A stretch of 64,000 bases of DNA from Methylomarinum sp965277025 (GTDB lineage Bacteria > Pseudomonadota > Gammaproteobacteria > Methylococcales > Methylomonadaceae): positions 2,728,001 to 2,792,000 of the forward strand of contig OZ255706.1 of NCBI GenBank assembly GCA_965277025.1, read 5' to 3'. The notes below the pieces were generated by a model. The model made no database searches. It was given only the letters and a program-made list of their open reading frames with translations, and was not told the origin of the DNA. A program made the translations under genes and the position numbers. Below are positions 17,311 through 26,574 of the stretch, one piece after another. Within the stretch, counting starts at the first letter, position 1. Each line of letters starts with the position of its first letter.

Positions 17311-17417
17311 TTTTTGCTGGTTCCCAAGCTCCCGCTTGGGAGCCCTGTTTTAGAAGCTCAGCTTCAACAAACTTTGTTTTGGTGTTTTAAGACGCAGAGT
17401 GAAGTTTTGAAGCACCC
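17311..17417. repeat. Interspersed repeat with strong palindrome (copy A)
   Basis: It contains ttcccaagctcccgcttggga, a near-perfect palindrome, then tagaagctc.gcttcaacaaa and an acgcagag.gtgaagtttt tail. The same ordered blocks recur at 40152-40300 with small insertions, so this is one family of dispersed intergenic repeats. It lies between fabI and the end of hemY and has no ORF. Confidence 0.7.
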
Positions 17418-17431
17418 ACGCGAGAGCAGGC

Positions 17432-18667
17432 CTACTCCCCCACAATACCTTCCGCCTGATGCACCACTTCGGTAGAAGCAAGTTCCAGCCCGCTACGATA
17501 GGCTTCACTGGCCGCTTCAGCTTCGCCTTTTTCCAGGTACAAATCACCCAAAAGCTGATAAGCTGCAACGGTCGGCTCGCTGGCCAGGCTCTTTTTCAGA
17601 TATTGTTCGGCTTTTTCCATTTGCCTGGATTTTAGACATAGTTTACCCAGCATACGTAACAAAACCGGATCATCTGGATGCACCGCCAGCCATTTCTCTG
17701 CCGTTTGTAATTGTTTTTCCGGGTCTTTTGAGTCGATATTGCCATACAAAACCAATAATGTCGCATCCCAGTTTTTGACAATGGCATCAACCAGTTCTTG
17801 TTCAATCTGCTCCCCTGCTCCGGACTCGATCATTGCGGCAAAATAAATAGCGTTAACGCCAGGCGCCATTTTGATGTGTTCCGGAACATTTTCCCAGCAA
17901 GCCTTAACCGCTTCAGCATCTTTTTGCTCGGCCGCGCGGCGAAGCAAGTTACTGTGTGTCTCCGTTTCCAGTAATTTGACTTCCGCTTCCATCAAAATTT
18001 TGTTTTTATGCAAAGAGGGAATCAGTTTTGACAGGCCTTCCCAGTCACCGGCGCGCCGGTAAGCATGATGCATCATTTTCAATACGCTGGCGTGATTGGG
18101 ATCGATGGATTGCAATTTACTCAGGGTTTGCAAAGCCTGGTCAAACTGCTCATCGGACAAATACAATTCCGCCTGGGTCAAGCCCACAGATATATCACCG
18201 TCACCAGCCTGTTCCGCCGCTTTTTTCAGATATTCATCGCGTTTTTCAACCGCCCCGCGCGATTGTGCCGCTTTTGCCGCCGTCAAATAATGCAATAATG
18301 GCGCGCCGCTGTTAGCAGCATGTTTAATCAGCGTTTTCTCGGCCTTTTCCCAATTGCCTTCGGCAGAGTCCACCAACCCCGCCACCAAAGCGTCCTGGGA
18401 ACGGTCAAACTTGATTTTTTTGCTTTTTTCTTTCAATCGAGAGGGCAGCCGCATCAATACCCCCAATAAACGGAAAAAAACATAGAAGATAAAAAAAGCG
18501 ATCACCAGCGCCACGGCGAAAAACACCATCGAGGTTTCCATCGACCAGTGACCGAATCCGATCAAGACATAGCCTGGATTATCGTATTTCGATAACCAGC
18601 CATGAATGCCAAAAGCCACCACGATGGCAATCAACAACGGCAGTAAAAAACTCAGTAATTTTTTCAT
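17432..18667 (-). CDS. hemY: HemY-type tetratricopeptide membrane protein
   Basis: A 411-residue protein with two N-terminal membrane helices (about 5-22 and 40-65), as in the HemY_N family, then TPR-like helices (AEQYLKKSLASEPTVAAYQLLGDLYLEKGEAEAA near the end). The gammaproteobacterial HemY is not the oxygen-dependent protoporphyrinogen oxidase of the same name; its role in haem synthesis is poorly defined. It is last in hemC-hemD-hemX-hemY, four bases after hemX. Confidence 0.9.
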   Translation of the reverse strand: MKKLLSFLLPLLIAIVVAFGIHGWLSKYDNPGYVLIGFGHWSMETSMVFFAVALVIAFFIFYVFFRLLGVLMRLPSRLKEKSKKIKFDRSQDALVAGLVDSAEGNWEKAEKTLIKHAANSGAPLLHYLTAAKAAQSRGAVEKRDEYLKKAAEQAGDGDISVGLTQAELYLSDEQFDQALQTLSKLQSIDPNHASVLKMMHHAYRRAGDWEGLSKLIPSLHKNKILMEAEVKLLETETHSNLLRRAAEQKDAEAVKACWENVPEHIKMAPGVNAIYFAAMIESGAGEQIEQELVDAIVKNWDATLLVLYGNIDSKDPEKQLQTAEKWLAVHPDDPVLLRMLGKLCLKSRQMEKAEQYLKKSLASEPTVAAYQLLGDLYLEKGEAEAASEAYRSGLELASTEVVHQAEGIVGE

Positions 18668-18671
18668 GATG

Positions 18672-19913
18672 TTATTTTACCTGTTGTTCAGAACCAGGAG
18701 GGGTTACAGCAGGTGCCGGCATTGGTGTTATTTTTTCCACTGGCTTCGCCTCCGGCTTGCTTACCTTTTTGACCGGTTCGTTCGGCCCCAGGGCCTTGTC
18801 TTTTTCCAGGCGTAACCGACTAATATCTTTCAGCATTTTCAAAGATTTGTATATATCAGGATAATGCCCTTGCAGAGAAGTTTGCGCCAAAGACTGTAAC
18901 TCTTTGAGAAAACTTTTACCGGTATCATCCAAGGCAAAATTATCTTTCAACCACTTTTCGGCATCTTTAATCGCCAATTGATACAAGTCATCTCGCTGTT
19001 GAACCAGCGCAATTTTGATCATTTCCAACTTGACGCCCAACTGCTCGCGAATGAATTGCGCCTGTTGAGGTGTCAAAATTTCGCCGACCGGTTTGTCGCT
19101 ATGTCTGACGACAATATAATCATCCAGTTGTTCGATAACCTTGGACAGAACATTATGTTCATCACTGGATTGCTGATGTTGATGAATCGGCGTCTTGGTC
19201 GTCAGCTCCTTACCTACATAAGGCAACAAAACAGACAACTGTGGAATCTTATCCTTTAAAGTCTGAACCCTGGCGAACAAACCAACTATATCGGGCTTTT
19301 GTACACTGCGCAGCGCCGCCAGTTCTTTGGCGATCTCTTCACGTACTTTGAAAACGGCCGCATCACCACTTTCCCGCAGTCTTTGATCAGCGGCTTCCAG
19401 CGCTTCGCGGGTGGTATTGACATCCCCGGCCAAGTGCAGGCGTTCGTTGGCGACGCTGAGCAAATACTCGGCATCGGCAATCAACCAGTCACCACGGGTC
19501 TTGCCCAATTGACGTTGCAATCGCTCGATCGATTCGGTCAACTCTTTTTTAACCGTTTCCAGTTTGATGTCCTGCACCTTGGTAAATTCAGCCAAAGCCT
19601 GATTGAAATGATGTTCTTTTCCCGTTATATCTTGAGACAATGAAGCCAGTTGCGACTGCATGGCGGCAATTTGAGACTGAAAACCATTAATCTGCTTGCT
19701 CATTTCAATCAGTTTCTGGTTATCCTGTGTGCTCAGTGTGTCCTGATGCTCGCGTAGTTGCTGCAGCAAATAAAAACCGGCTCCGGCCAGCACGATGACG
19801 CATACGGTCAGGATAATGCCAAACCATAAACCTGCTCGTGATTTTTTCTCAACAACTTTGACAGTTTCTGTCTTATCTTCTGTTGTCTGCTGTTCTTCTG
19901 TCACTTCAGCCAC
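18672..19913 (-). CDS. hemX: HemX family membrane protein
   Basis: A 413-residue protein with a charged cytoplasmic N-terminus, one membrane helix (about 29-50, LWFGIILTVCVIVLAGAGFYLL) and a long coiled-coil periplasmic domain (QINGFQSQIAAMQSQLASLSQ). The segment YLLSVANERLHLAGDV is typical of HemX. It is sometimes annotated as uroporphyrinogen-III methyltransferase but lacks that catalytic fold. A Pro/Lys-rich tail ends the protein. It sits one base after hemD. Confidence 0.9.
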   Translation of the reverse strand: MAEVTEEQQTTEDKTETVKVVEKKSRAGLWFGIILTVCVIVLAGAGFYLLQQLREHQDTLSTQDNQKLIEMSKQINGFQSQIAAMQSQLASLSQDITGKEHHFNQALAEFTKVQDIKLETVKKELTESIERLQRQLGKTRGDWLIADAEYLLSVANERLHLAGDVNTTREALEAADQRLRESGDAAVFKVREEIAKELAALRSVQKPDIVGLFARVQTLKDKIPQLSVLLPYVGKELTTKTPIHQHQQSSDEHNVLSKVIEQLDDYIVVRHSDKPVGEILTPQQAQFIREQLGVKLEMIKIALVQQRDDLYQLAIKDAEKWLKDNFALDDTGKSFLKELQSLAQTSLQGHYPDIYKSLKMLKDISRLRLEKDKALGPNEPVKKVSKPEAKPVEKITPMPAPAVTPPGSEQQVK

Positions 19914-19914
19914 T

Positions 19915-20685
19915 TTATTCCCCGTTGTTTAAGGTCATCAATGATTCAATAATCGCTTGCTCAGATGGTCCTTGACTGACCTTGATTCGTTTAAATCCGA
20001 GTCGACTCGCAATTTTTGCTATTCTGGAACTGATTACGACCAATGGAATGGATAATAACGTTTTTTCATGTTTGAAGGTATCCCATAAGTTGTTTACCGC
20101 TTCGCCACTGGTCAGAACAATAGCGGACAGCTCTTGTTCGATCAGCATTTTTTTTACCTGGCCTGCATCACTATCAGGCATGATACGTCGATAAACTTCC
20201 AGATAATCGACTTTAGCGTTTCGTTGTCTTAATGTTTCAGCCAGTTTTTCCCGGCCACCCACGCCCCGTACAATCAACAGGCGTTGTCCGGCAAGATCTT
20301 GCCAAGCAGGCATTTTTAATAACGCTTCGCTATTATAGCCTTCGTCTGGCAGCAAGTTCACTGTAATATTATGTTGTTGCAGCGCTCTGGCCGTCGCTTT
20401 GCCAATTGCCGCGACTCTGATTGCTTTCGGCAAGGTTATTCTGCCACCATTCATGCTGGCGGCAAAATTTACCGCATTGGCGCTTATAAAAACCAGCCAA
20501 TGATAATTATCCAACTGTTTCCAATAATTATCGAAGATTTGCTGATTTTTGAGTGGAACAATCTCTATCAGAGGAAAGGAAACCGCTGTTCCACCCGCCC
20601 GTTCAATCGCATTGCTCAGAGATCTTGCCTGATGCTCAGGCCGCGTGACCAGAATTGTTTTACCACGCAAATCTGATGAAACCAT
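19915..20685 (-). CDS. hemD: Uroporphyrinogen-III synthase HemD
   Basis: A 256-residue protein of the HemD fold, with GKTILVTRPEHQARSLSNAIERAGG at the start, WLVFISANAV (about 84-93) and AIVLTSGEAVNNL near 190. It closes and inverts hydroxymethylbilane to uroporphyrinogen III. Its start codon overlaps the hemC stop by one base, so the two sequential enzymes are coupled. Confidence 0.94.
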   Translation of the reverse strand: MVSSDLRGKTILVTRPEHQARSLSNAIERAGGTAVSFPLIEIVPLKNQQIFDNYWKQLDNYHWLVFISANAVNFAASMNGGRITLPKAIRVAAIGKATARALQQHNITVNLLPDEGYNSEALLKMPAWQDLAGQRLLIVRGVGGREKLAETLRQRNAKVDYLEVYRRIMPDSDAGQVKKMLIEQELSAIVLTSGEAVNNLWDTFKHEKTLLSIPLVVISSRIAKIASRLGFKRIKVSQGPSEQAIIESLMTLNNGE

Positions 20686-21614
20686 TAACCTTGAAACAAG
20701 GCATCCAGAATTTCATCGGCGCCTTGCTGCAATAAATTTTCCGCAATTTGCCGACCAATAGTTTCAGCCTCGGACAATTTTCCACGTTGTTCGGCACGAT
20801 AAATGACACTGCCATCGACTTTACCCACCAAACCCCGCATAAACAGTTCATCATTGTCAATTTCAGCAAAACCTGCAATCGGCACCTGACAGCCGCCATT
20901 CAACCGGGCATTCATCGCCCTTTCCGCCATCACGCGGACATGGGTTTGTTCATCATGCAAGGCCATCAGGTATTGATTGATGGCTTCATCATCTTCACGA
21001 CACTCAATGCCAATCGCTCCCTGGCCGATTGCAGGCAAACTGTCGGCAGGGTCTATGGATGCACTGATTCTGTGACTCATCCCCAGCCGTTTTAATCCGG
21101 CTGAAGCCAATATAATGGCGTCAAAATCACCATTATCCAATTTGGCCAGGCGCGTGTTTACATTACCGCGTAAATCGAGAATTTCAGCTTTTGGAAAACG
21201 CGCCCTGATCTGACATTGCCTGCGTAAACTGCAGGTGCCGATACGCGCATTTTCTGGCAGCTCGCTAAAATTTCGATACTTATTGGAAACAAATGCATCG
21301 GTAGGATCCTCCCGCTCCAGAATAACCGCCAAATGCAAGCCATCAGGAAATTCCACCGGTACATCTTTCATCGAATGAACGGCGATATCGGCCTTTCCTT
21401 CCAGCATGCCCTGTTCCAGTTCCTTGACAAACAGGCCTTTGCCGCCAACTGTCGCCAATGGGGCATCCAGCAATTTATCACCACGCGTCACCATCGTGAC
21501 CAATTCAGTTTTTACTTCAACAAACGCCTGCTCCAGACGTTGCGCCACATGTTCGGCCTGCCATAACGCCAGCGGGCTTTTCCGTGTTGCGATACGGATA
21601 ATTTTTTGCGCCAC
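20685..21614 (-). CDS. hemC: Porphobilinogen deaminase (hydroxymethylbilane synthase) HemC
   Basis: A 309-residue enzyme with RIATRKSPLALWQAEHV at the N-terminus, the active-site VHSMKDVP (79-86) and the dipyrromethane-cofactor Cys242 in NARLNGGCQVP. It polymerises four porphobilinogens. It is the first gene of the hem cluster, with about 80 bases to the terminator of the next gene, where its promoter must lie. Confidence 0.97.
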   Translation of the reverse strand: MAQKIIRIATRKSPLALWQAEHVAQRLEQAFVEVKTELVTMVTRGDKLLDAPLATVGGKGLFVKELEQGMLEGKADIAVHSMKDVPVEFPDGLHLAVILEREDPTDAFVSNKYRNFSELPENARIGTCSLRRQCQIRARFPKAEILDLRGNVNTRLAKLDNGDFDAIILASAGLKRLGMSHRISASIDPADSLPAIGQGAIGIECREDDEAINQYLMALHDEQTHVRVMAERAMNARLNGGCQVPIAGFAEIDNDELFMRGLVGKVDGSVIYRAEQRGKLSEAETIGRQIAENLLQQGADEILDALFQG

Positions 21615-21695
21615 TTCAACCCCGAAAAAAATTAAAAGGCTTATTCTACCCTATCCCAAAATATTCATAAGCGGAAAATTTCAGGCCAAAAAAAA

Positions 21696-21716
21696 GGGGG
21701 ATGCTTGGCATCCCCC
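21696..21716 (-). terminator. Intrinsic terminator downstream of the small secreted protein gene
   Basis: A perfect 9-bp stem gggggatgc/gcatccccc with a 3-base loop. On the minus strand it is followed by eight T residues. It lies 23 bases after the stop at 21740 and separates that gene from hemC. Confidence 0.9.
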
Positions 21717-21739
21717 TTTCTATCAGTATTTTTTAAACT

Positions 21740-22138
21740 TTAGAAGTCCAAATATAACTGTTTCAAGCCTTTGAAACTGGTTACTGCTTTGGCAATCAGT
21801 TCTTTAGCCTGTTCCACATTACCTTTTTTGAATGCAGAACGAGATTTACGCAAGTAGCCATTGGCTCTTTCTTTTTCTCTGTTGACAGTCGCACTTTCAA
21901 TACGATTCAACGCTTGCTTGGCTTTTCTATATAAAGCCAGTGTTTCTTTTTTATCAGTACCATTTTCAAGCGCTTGCTGAACGGTTTCAACGGCTTCAAT
22001 AGCTTCGTCAAAAGTTTCAAGCAACTGTTCTTCTGTCTGGTTTTCAATTTTACCAGCTGGTTTGGCCAAAACTGCAGGCGCAGCTGCAAATAAAGAAGCA
22101 CTCAGAAGAGCAATGGATAATTTTTTCAATAAAGACAT
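21740..22138 (-). CDS. Small secreted helical protein of unknown function
   Basis: A 132-residue protein from the ATG at 22138, preferred because an aagga ribosome site precedes it (a longer frame to 22177 exists). A clear signal peptide ends ALSASLFAAAPAVLA-K. The mature part is all helical and rich in Glu/Lys/Ala (AKELIAKAVTSFKGLKQLYLDF), resembling small periplasmic helical-hairpin proteins. I do not recognise a named family. It is a single gene with its own terminator. Confidence 0.7.
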   Translation of the reverse strand: MSLLKKLSIALLSASLFAAAPAVLAKPAGKIENQTEEQLLETFDEAIEAVETVQQALENGTDKKETLALYRKAKQALNRIESATVNREKERANGYLRKSRSAFKKGNVEQAKELIAKAVTSFKGLKQLYLDF

Positions 22139-22255
22139 TAATATTCCTTGGGTGTAAATTTTAAAACTTGTGCTCATAACAACACACCAGCACTATAGCA
22201 CAGTAATCAAAAAAACCTTTAAAAAAATAACTTATAACCTTATCTTTATTAATGT

Positions 22256-23239
22256 TTATCCGTTTTTTATCTGCAATATCAGCTTGCCGATATGCTCGCT
22301 ACGCGCCATGATCCGGTGCGCCTCCTCCGCTTCCGCCAATGGCAAGACCTGATAAATTACAGGTTTTATTTTCCCGGATTCAATCAATGGCCACACTTTT
22401 TTTTCCAATTGCCGGGCAATGGCCGCCTTGAATTCATCACTTCTGGCCCGTAATGTAGAGCCTGTGATCAACAAGCGCTTCATCATCACCGTCCAAAGAT
22501 TGATTTCACTTTTCGCGCCTTGTTGAATGGCGATTTGTAATAGCCTCCCTTCTTCAGCCAGTATTTTCATGTTTTTAGGGAAATAATCTCCGGCAATCAT
22601 ATCCAACACCATATTGATGCCTTTATCGTCAGTCAATGCGTTAATGGCGCTGACAAAATCCTGCTCTTTATAGTTGATCGCGGCACTGGCGCCTAATCGT
22701 TCACAAAAACGACATTTTTCTTCATTGCCAGCCGTCACATAAACACTCGCCCCAAAAGCGCTCGCCAATTGAATTGCCGTTGTACCAATGCCACTACTGC
22801 CACCATGCACCAATAATGTTTCCCCGGCTTGTAGCCTTCCCCGGTCAAACACATTGCTCCACACTGTGAAAAAAGTTTCGGGCAAGGCCGCCTGCACGAC
22901 ACTCAAACCTTTCGGGACCGGCAAACAGAGGTTTCCACTGGCCAGACAGTATTGCGCATAACCGCCGCCGGTCACCAAAGCGCAGACCTTATCACCAACC
23001 CGCCAACGACTCACATTCTCGCCAGCCTCGATGACAACACCGGCCACTTCGAGACCGGGTATATCAGAAGCACCAGGCGGAGGTGGATAAACGCCTTGTC
23101 GTTGCATGATATCAGGCCGATTGACGCCGGCGGCGTACACTTCGATTAAAACCTGATGAGCCTCTGGCGTGGGTTTTTTACGTTCTGTGAGATGTAATTC
23201 TCCGCCTGCCTGCGTTGGGACAATTTCAATTGCCTGCAT
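22256..23239 (-). CDS. NAD(P)H-quinone oxidoreductase, zinc-independent MDR family
   Basis: About 327 residues from the Met at 23239 (MQAIEIVPTQ); the frame extends to 23263 but the conserved start is this one. It carries the MDR signatures VYAAGVNRPDIMQRQGVYPPP and VHGGSSGIGTTAIQLA, an NADPH-binding AXXGXXG-like motif, with no zinc-ligand Cys cluster. This is typical of quinone oxidoreductases close to human TP53I3/PIG3. The physiological substrate is unknown. Confidence 0.88.
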   Translation of the reverse strand: MQAIEIVPTQAGGELHLTERKKPTPEAHQVLIEVYAAGVNRPDIMQRQGVYPPPPGASDIPGLEVAGVVIEAGENVSRWRVGDKVCALVTGGGYAQYCLASGNLCLPVPKGLSVVQAALPETFFTVWSNVFDRGRLQAGETLLVHGGSSGIGTTAIQLASAFGASVYVTAGNEEKCRFCERLGASAAINYKEQDFVSAINALTDDKGINMVLDMIAGDYFPKNMKILAEEGRLLQIAIQQGAKSEINLWTVMMKRLLITGSTLRARSDEFKAAIARQLEKKVWPLIESGKIKPVIYQVLPLAEAEEAHRIMARSEHIGKLILQIKNG

Positions 23240-23579
23240 GTTTTTCAAAATAAATGATAGCATTATTTTTGATCATGAAGATACCGGCAACATCCGATGT
23301 ATAAATGCGCCGGAAAAATCCGGGTTACCCAGCTTTGTTATCAATAACTTGTAGTTATATAGCACTACAATTGCAGGGCTGGGTTAATAAATGACACAAT
23401 AAAGCGTATTATATGCGCTTTGCTGATGGTCAGGTATCTATCAAAACAGAAAAACCATTTTAATACAGCACCCATTTTCTTTGTCGGATTGAATGAGTTG
23501 TAAGTAAAAAACAACTTCAAATAATTATGCAATCTTGGCCGTCAGTATAAAAAATGGTGCTGCACTAAACAGGACCAAA
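23240..23579. promoter_or_regulatory. Divergent promoter region between the quinone oxidoreductase gene and argC
   Basis: This 340-base gene-free stretch must carry promoters for both flanking operons. It contains a hairpin ttgtagt/actacaa (23349-23370) and a second palindrome aaagcg...gcgcttt near 23401-23421. I could not identify an ARG box or other operator with confidence. Confidence 0.4.
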
Positions 23580-24611
23580 ATGATACAAGCAGGTATTGTC
23601 GGCGGCACGGGCTACACCGGCGTCGAATTATTACGATTACTCCTTCCTCATCCCGAAGTTGAAGTTTCCATCGTCACCAGCCGCGCTGATGCTGGCAAAC
23701 GGGTGGATGAGATTTATCCTAATCTGCGCGGATATTGTGATGCGGTTTTCACCGAACCCACTATCGATTCGCTGGCAAACTGCGATGTGGTTTTTTTCGC
23801 CACGCCCAATGGTACGGCGATGTCGATGGCTGAAGCCTTGTTATCCCAAGGCGTCAAGGTCATCGATCTATCCGCCGACTTCCGCTTGAAAGATGCGGCT
23901 GAATGGAGTCGCTGGTATGGGATGGAACACGCCAGCCCGAATCTGCTTGCTGAAGCGGTCTATGGGCTGCCTGAAATCAACCGGGAGAAAATCAAACAGG
24001 CCCGCTTGATTGCTTGCCCGGGGTGTTACCCTACCGCCGTTCAACTGGGCTTTCTACCTTTGCTGGAGAACCATTTAATCGACAATGCTCATCTGATTGC
24101 CGATGTAAAATCCGGCGTCAGCGGTGCGGGGCGAAAAGCGCAGCTTTCCTCGCTGATGAGTGAAACCGGCGAAAGTTTCAAGGCATATGCGGTAGCGGGA
24201 CATCGCCATTTGCCGGAAATCGTTCATGGCCTTGAAACTCAGAGCGGACAAAATATTCATTTAACCTTTGTGCCGCATTTAACGCCCATGATTCGAGGCA
24301 TTCATGCCACGCTGTATGGGACTTTGAGCAAGTCCATTGATGACTTGCAAACCCTTTTTGAAGCGTATTATCAACACGAGCCTTTTGTCGATGTTCTGCC
24401 TGCCGGCAGCCATGCCGATACACGTAATGTCCGTGGCGGCAACCGTTGCCAGATCGCCATTCACCGGCCACAAAACGCCAATACCGTCGTTGTCTTGTCG
24501 GTTATCGACAACCTGGTGAAAGGCGCGGCCGGACAAGCGGTACAAAACATGAATCTGATGTTTGGTTTTGACGAAACCACAGGCCTGAATGGTCTGGCAT
24601 TATACCCATGA
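23580..24611 (+). CDS. argC: N-acetyl-gamma-glutamyl-phosphate reductase ArgC
   Basis: A 343-residue enzyme of arginine synthesis that reduces N-acetylglutamyl phosphate to the semialdehyde. The N-terminal Rossmann motif is GIVGGTGYTGVELLRLL (5-21) and the catalytic Cys149 lies in CPGCYPT. Start at 23580, because agga lies 6 bases upstream and the product begins MIQAGIVGG; a longer frame from 23535 is not supported. It is first in a tightly packed five-gene run on the plus strand ending at 27566. Confidence 0.96.
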   Translation: MIQAGIVGGTGYTGVELLRLLLPHPEVEVSIVTSRADAGKRVDEIYPNLRGYCDAVFTEPTIDSLANCDVVFFATPNGTAMSMAEALLSQGVKVIDLSADFRLKDAAEWSRWYGMEHASPNLLAEAVYGLPEINREKIKQARLIACPGCYPTAVQLGFLPLLENHLIDNAHLIADVKSGVSGAGRKAQLSSLMSETGESFKAYAVAGHRHLPEIVHGLETQSGQNIHLTFVPHLTPMIRGIHATLYGTLSKSIDDLQTLFEAYYQHEPFVDVLPAGSHADTRNVRGGNRCQIAIHRPQNANTVVVLSVIDNLVKGAAGQAVQNMNLMFGFDETTGLNGLALYP

Positions 24612-24619
24612 GGAAACCC

Positions 24620-24973
24620 ATGACGCTGAAACAATTTTTAACGCAACTGCAAGATACCCCTGAATCCATCGGATTCAGCGACACCATGACGATTATCGGG
24701 CAATATTATGACTATCAGCCCATAGGCTTTCGTAACGGCCCGGTAGAAAATGCCGCCGGCAGTAATGAAGGTTCCTGCAAGATTTTCGCCTTTGCTCAAC
24801 TAAACGGACTCTCTCCAGAACTCACCTTGCATCTATTTGGCGATTATTACCGACAAGATGTACTGCAAGCACCTGATGCCGACAATCATCAAAATATCCG
24901 TCAGTTCATGCAATCTGGTTGGGATGGCATTCAGTTTGACGGCCAGGCCTTACGTGAAAAAGCCCCACAATAA
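24620..24973 (+). CDS. HopJ type III effector-family small protein
   Basis: A 117-residue protein from the ATG at 24620, preceded by gagga at good spacing (an in-frame ATG at 24608 overlaps the argC stop). The sequence YDYQPIGFRNG...NEGSCKIFAFAQLNGLS matches the HopJ family, named after a plant-pathogen effector but widespread in free-living proteobacteria, where its function is unknown. No secretion system is encoded nearby, so an effector role is unlikely. Confidence 0.88.
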   Translation: MTLKQFLTQLQDTPESIGFSDTMTIIGQYYDYQPIGFRNGPVENAAGSNEGSCKIFAFAQLNGLSPELTLHLFGDYYRQDVLQAPDADNHQNIRQFMQSGWDGIQFDGQALREKAPQ

Positions 24974-26006
24974 CATTGATTATCTGATCGTCGGCCAGGG
25001 ACTGGCTGGCAGTTTGCTGGGCTGGATATTGATGCAGCAGGGCCAATCCATTCGCATTATAGACCAGGGCAGTCTTAACGCCTCCCGGGTAGCCGCAGGG
25101 CTGATCAATCCTGTTACCGGCATGCGACTGACAAAATCATTAAAGATCAAACAACAGTTGTTTAGTGCAAAGCGACTCTACCGTAGCCTGGAAGAACATT
25201 TTAAGCGCTCCTTCTTTGTTGAAAAACCAATGTTTCGACTGCTTCGCTCTGCTGAAGAGCGCCAACAGGCCAAAAAACGGCTTTCTGATCCTGATTATGC
25301 TAATTTCTTGCCGGGATTACTCGCATCACACCCCGACATAAACAGTCCATTAGGATTGCTGCAACAAAACCAGACCGGTTATTTGAAAACCTGTGAATTA
25401 CTGGATTGTTTGCGGGATTATTTTATTGACAATCAATGTCTGATTGAAAGCCGGCTGGATCCGGCTGAAATAAAACTTTCAGCCAAATTACTCTGGCGTA
25501 ATTACGCCATCAAAAAAATTATTTTTTGCCAGGGATATGAAGGCATTGGTAATCCATGGTTCCGTTATCTGCCATTAAAACCCGTCAAGGGTGAAATTCT
25601 GACCCTGCAAAGTACACAACCACTCATTCAGCAGATAATCAATTATGGCCATTGGTTTTTGCCTTTGGATACCACACTTTTTAAAACAGGCGCTACTTTT
25701 GATCGTGAACACATTAACCTCCGGCCTACAACAGAAGCCAAACAAATACTGTTTACCGATCTAAGCCAGATATACCCAAAGCTTGCTAAAACGGTGACCC
25801 TCGAGCATCAGGTTGGCATACGGCCAACAACAGATGACAGACACCCTTTAATCGGCCCACATCCCAAACTACCAGACCTATACATTTTCAATGGTTTCGG
25901 TTCTAAAGGCAGCTTGTTGATCCCCTATTACGCTCAGCTTTTGTGTCAGCATTTACTTCAGCAGCATCCCCTTCCCTACGAATGTAATATCAACCGTTAT
26001 GCCTGA
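24954..26006 (+). CDS. FAD-dependent oxidoreductase (DAO family), MnmC2-like candidate
   Basis: A DAO-type flavoprotein of about 350 residues. The dinucleotide motif DYLIVGQGLAGSLLGW lies right at the N-terminus and VAAGLINPVTGMRL follows; the C-terminus has HQVGIRPTTDDRHPLIGPHP. The likely start is GTG at 24954, overlapping the previous gene by 20 bases; the frame is open to an ATG at 24837 but that part is not conserved-looking. The next gene overlaps by 8 bases and is a MnmM/YtqB-like methylase, so I infer a possible role resembling the oxidoreductase half of MnmC. This is not proven. Confidence 0.75.
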   Translation: MKKPHNNIDYLIVGQGLAGSLLGWILMQQGQSIRIIDQGSLNASRVAAGLINPVTGMRLTKSLKIKQQLFSAKRLYRSLEEHFKRSFFVEKPMFRLLRSAEERQQAKKRLSDPDYANFLPGLLASHPDINSPLGLLQQNQTGYLKTCELLDCLRDYFIDNQCLIESRLDPAEIKLSAKLLWRNYAIKKIIFCQGYEGIGNPWFRYLPLKPVKGEILTLQSTQPLIQQIINYGHWFLPLDTTLFKTGATFDREHINLRPTTEAKQILFTDLSQIYPKLAKTVTLEHQVGIRPTTDDRHPLIGPHPKLPDLYIFNGFGSKGSLLIPYYAQLLCQHLLQQHPLPYECNINRYA

Positions 26007-26574
26007 ACCCTCTTCTTTAACGGCGCAAGCCCATTGCGTCCTGGATAAAAAACTCTGCGCCGAAGACATCGTTATCGACGCCACGGCCGGGAATGGTCAC
26101 GATACCTTGTTTTTGGCGCAACGGGTCAAACAGGTCTTCGCATTCGATATTCAGCCCCAGGCCATCGAAGCCACCCGGCAACGGCTTGAACAGGCGAACC
26201 TGCTGGAAAAAGTCAGCCTGTTACAACAAGGCCATCAATTCATGAGCGATGTTATTCCCGGCCGCTTTCATGGCCACATCCATTCGATTATGTTCAATCT
26301 GGGTTATCTGCCGGGTGGAGACAAGCAACGTATTACCCGGGCGGAAACTACGCTTGAAGCGTTAAATAGCGGACTCGGCTTGTTACAAAAACATGGCATA
26401 ATAACGCTGCTGGTTTATCCCGGCCACCCGGGCGGAGAAGTTGAAAAAAAGGCTATTGAAAGCTGGTTGAGTGACCTGTCACCAGCAAATTATGCGATCA
26501 ATACACGCTATTCCAATCATCAACGCCCGGGAAGCCCGATTCTCCATATTATTCATAACGTGAGTGACCAATGA
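25999..26574 (+). CDS. Class I SAM methyltransferase, YtqB/MnmM-like
   Basis: A 191-residue protein of the rRNA_methylase (YtqB) family. It has the SAM-binding motif VIDATAGNGHDTLFLA (31-46), FAFDIQPQA, MFNLGYLPGGDK (a YtqB hallmark), and LLVYPGHPGG. YtqB of Bacillus was shown to be MnmM, which methylates nm5 to mnm5 on wobble uridine of tRNA. It overlaps both neighbours. Being next to a DAO-type flavoprotein suggests a two-gene replacement for bifunctional MnmC, as inference. Confidence 0.8.
   Translation: MPEPSSLTAQAHCVLDKKLCAEDIVIDATAGNGHDTLFLAQRVKQVFAFDIQPQAIEATRQRLEQANLLEKVSLLQQGHQFMSDVIPGRFHGHIHSIMFNLGYLPGGDKQRITRAETTLEALNSGLGLLQKHGIITLLVYPGHPGGEVEKKAIESWLSDLSPANYAINTRYSNHQRPGSPILHIIHNVSDQ

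Noticed and set aside
24837..24953. N-terminal extension of the DAO flavoprotein from the ATG at 24837
   Set aside because: It would overlap the HopJ-like gene by 137 bases and lies before the FAD motif that normally begins within a few residues of the N-terminus.
24620..24973. HopJ-like gene as evidence of a type III secretion system
   Set aside because: The family is common in free-living bacteria without such systems; the nearby FlhB-like fragment at 52413 is an orphan domain and not an export apparatus.
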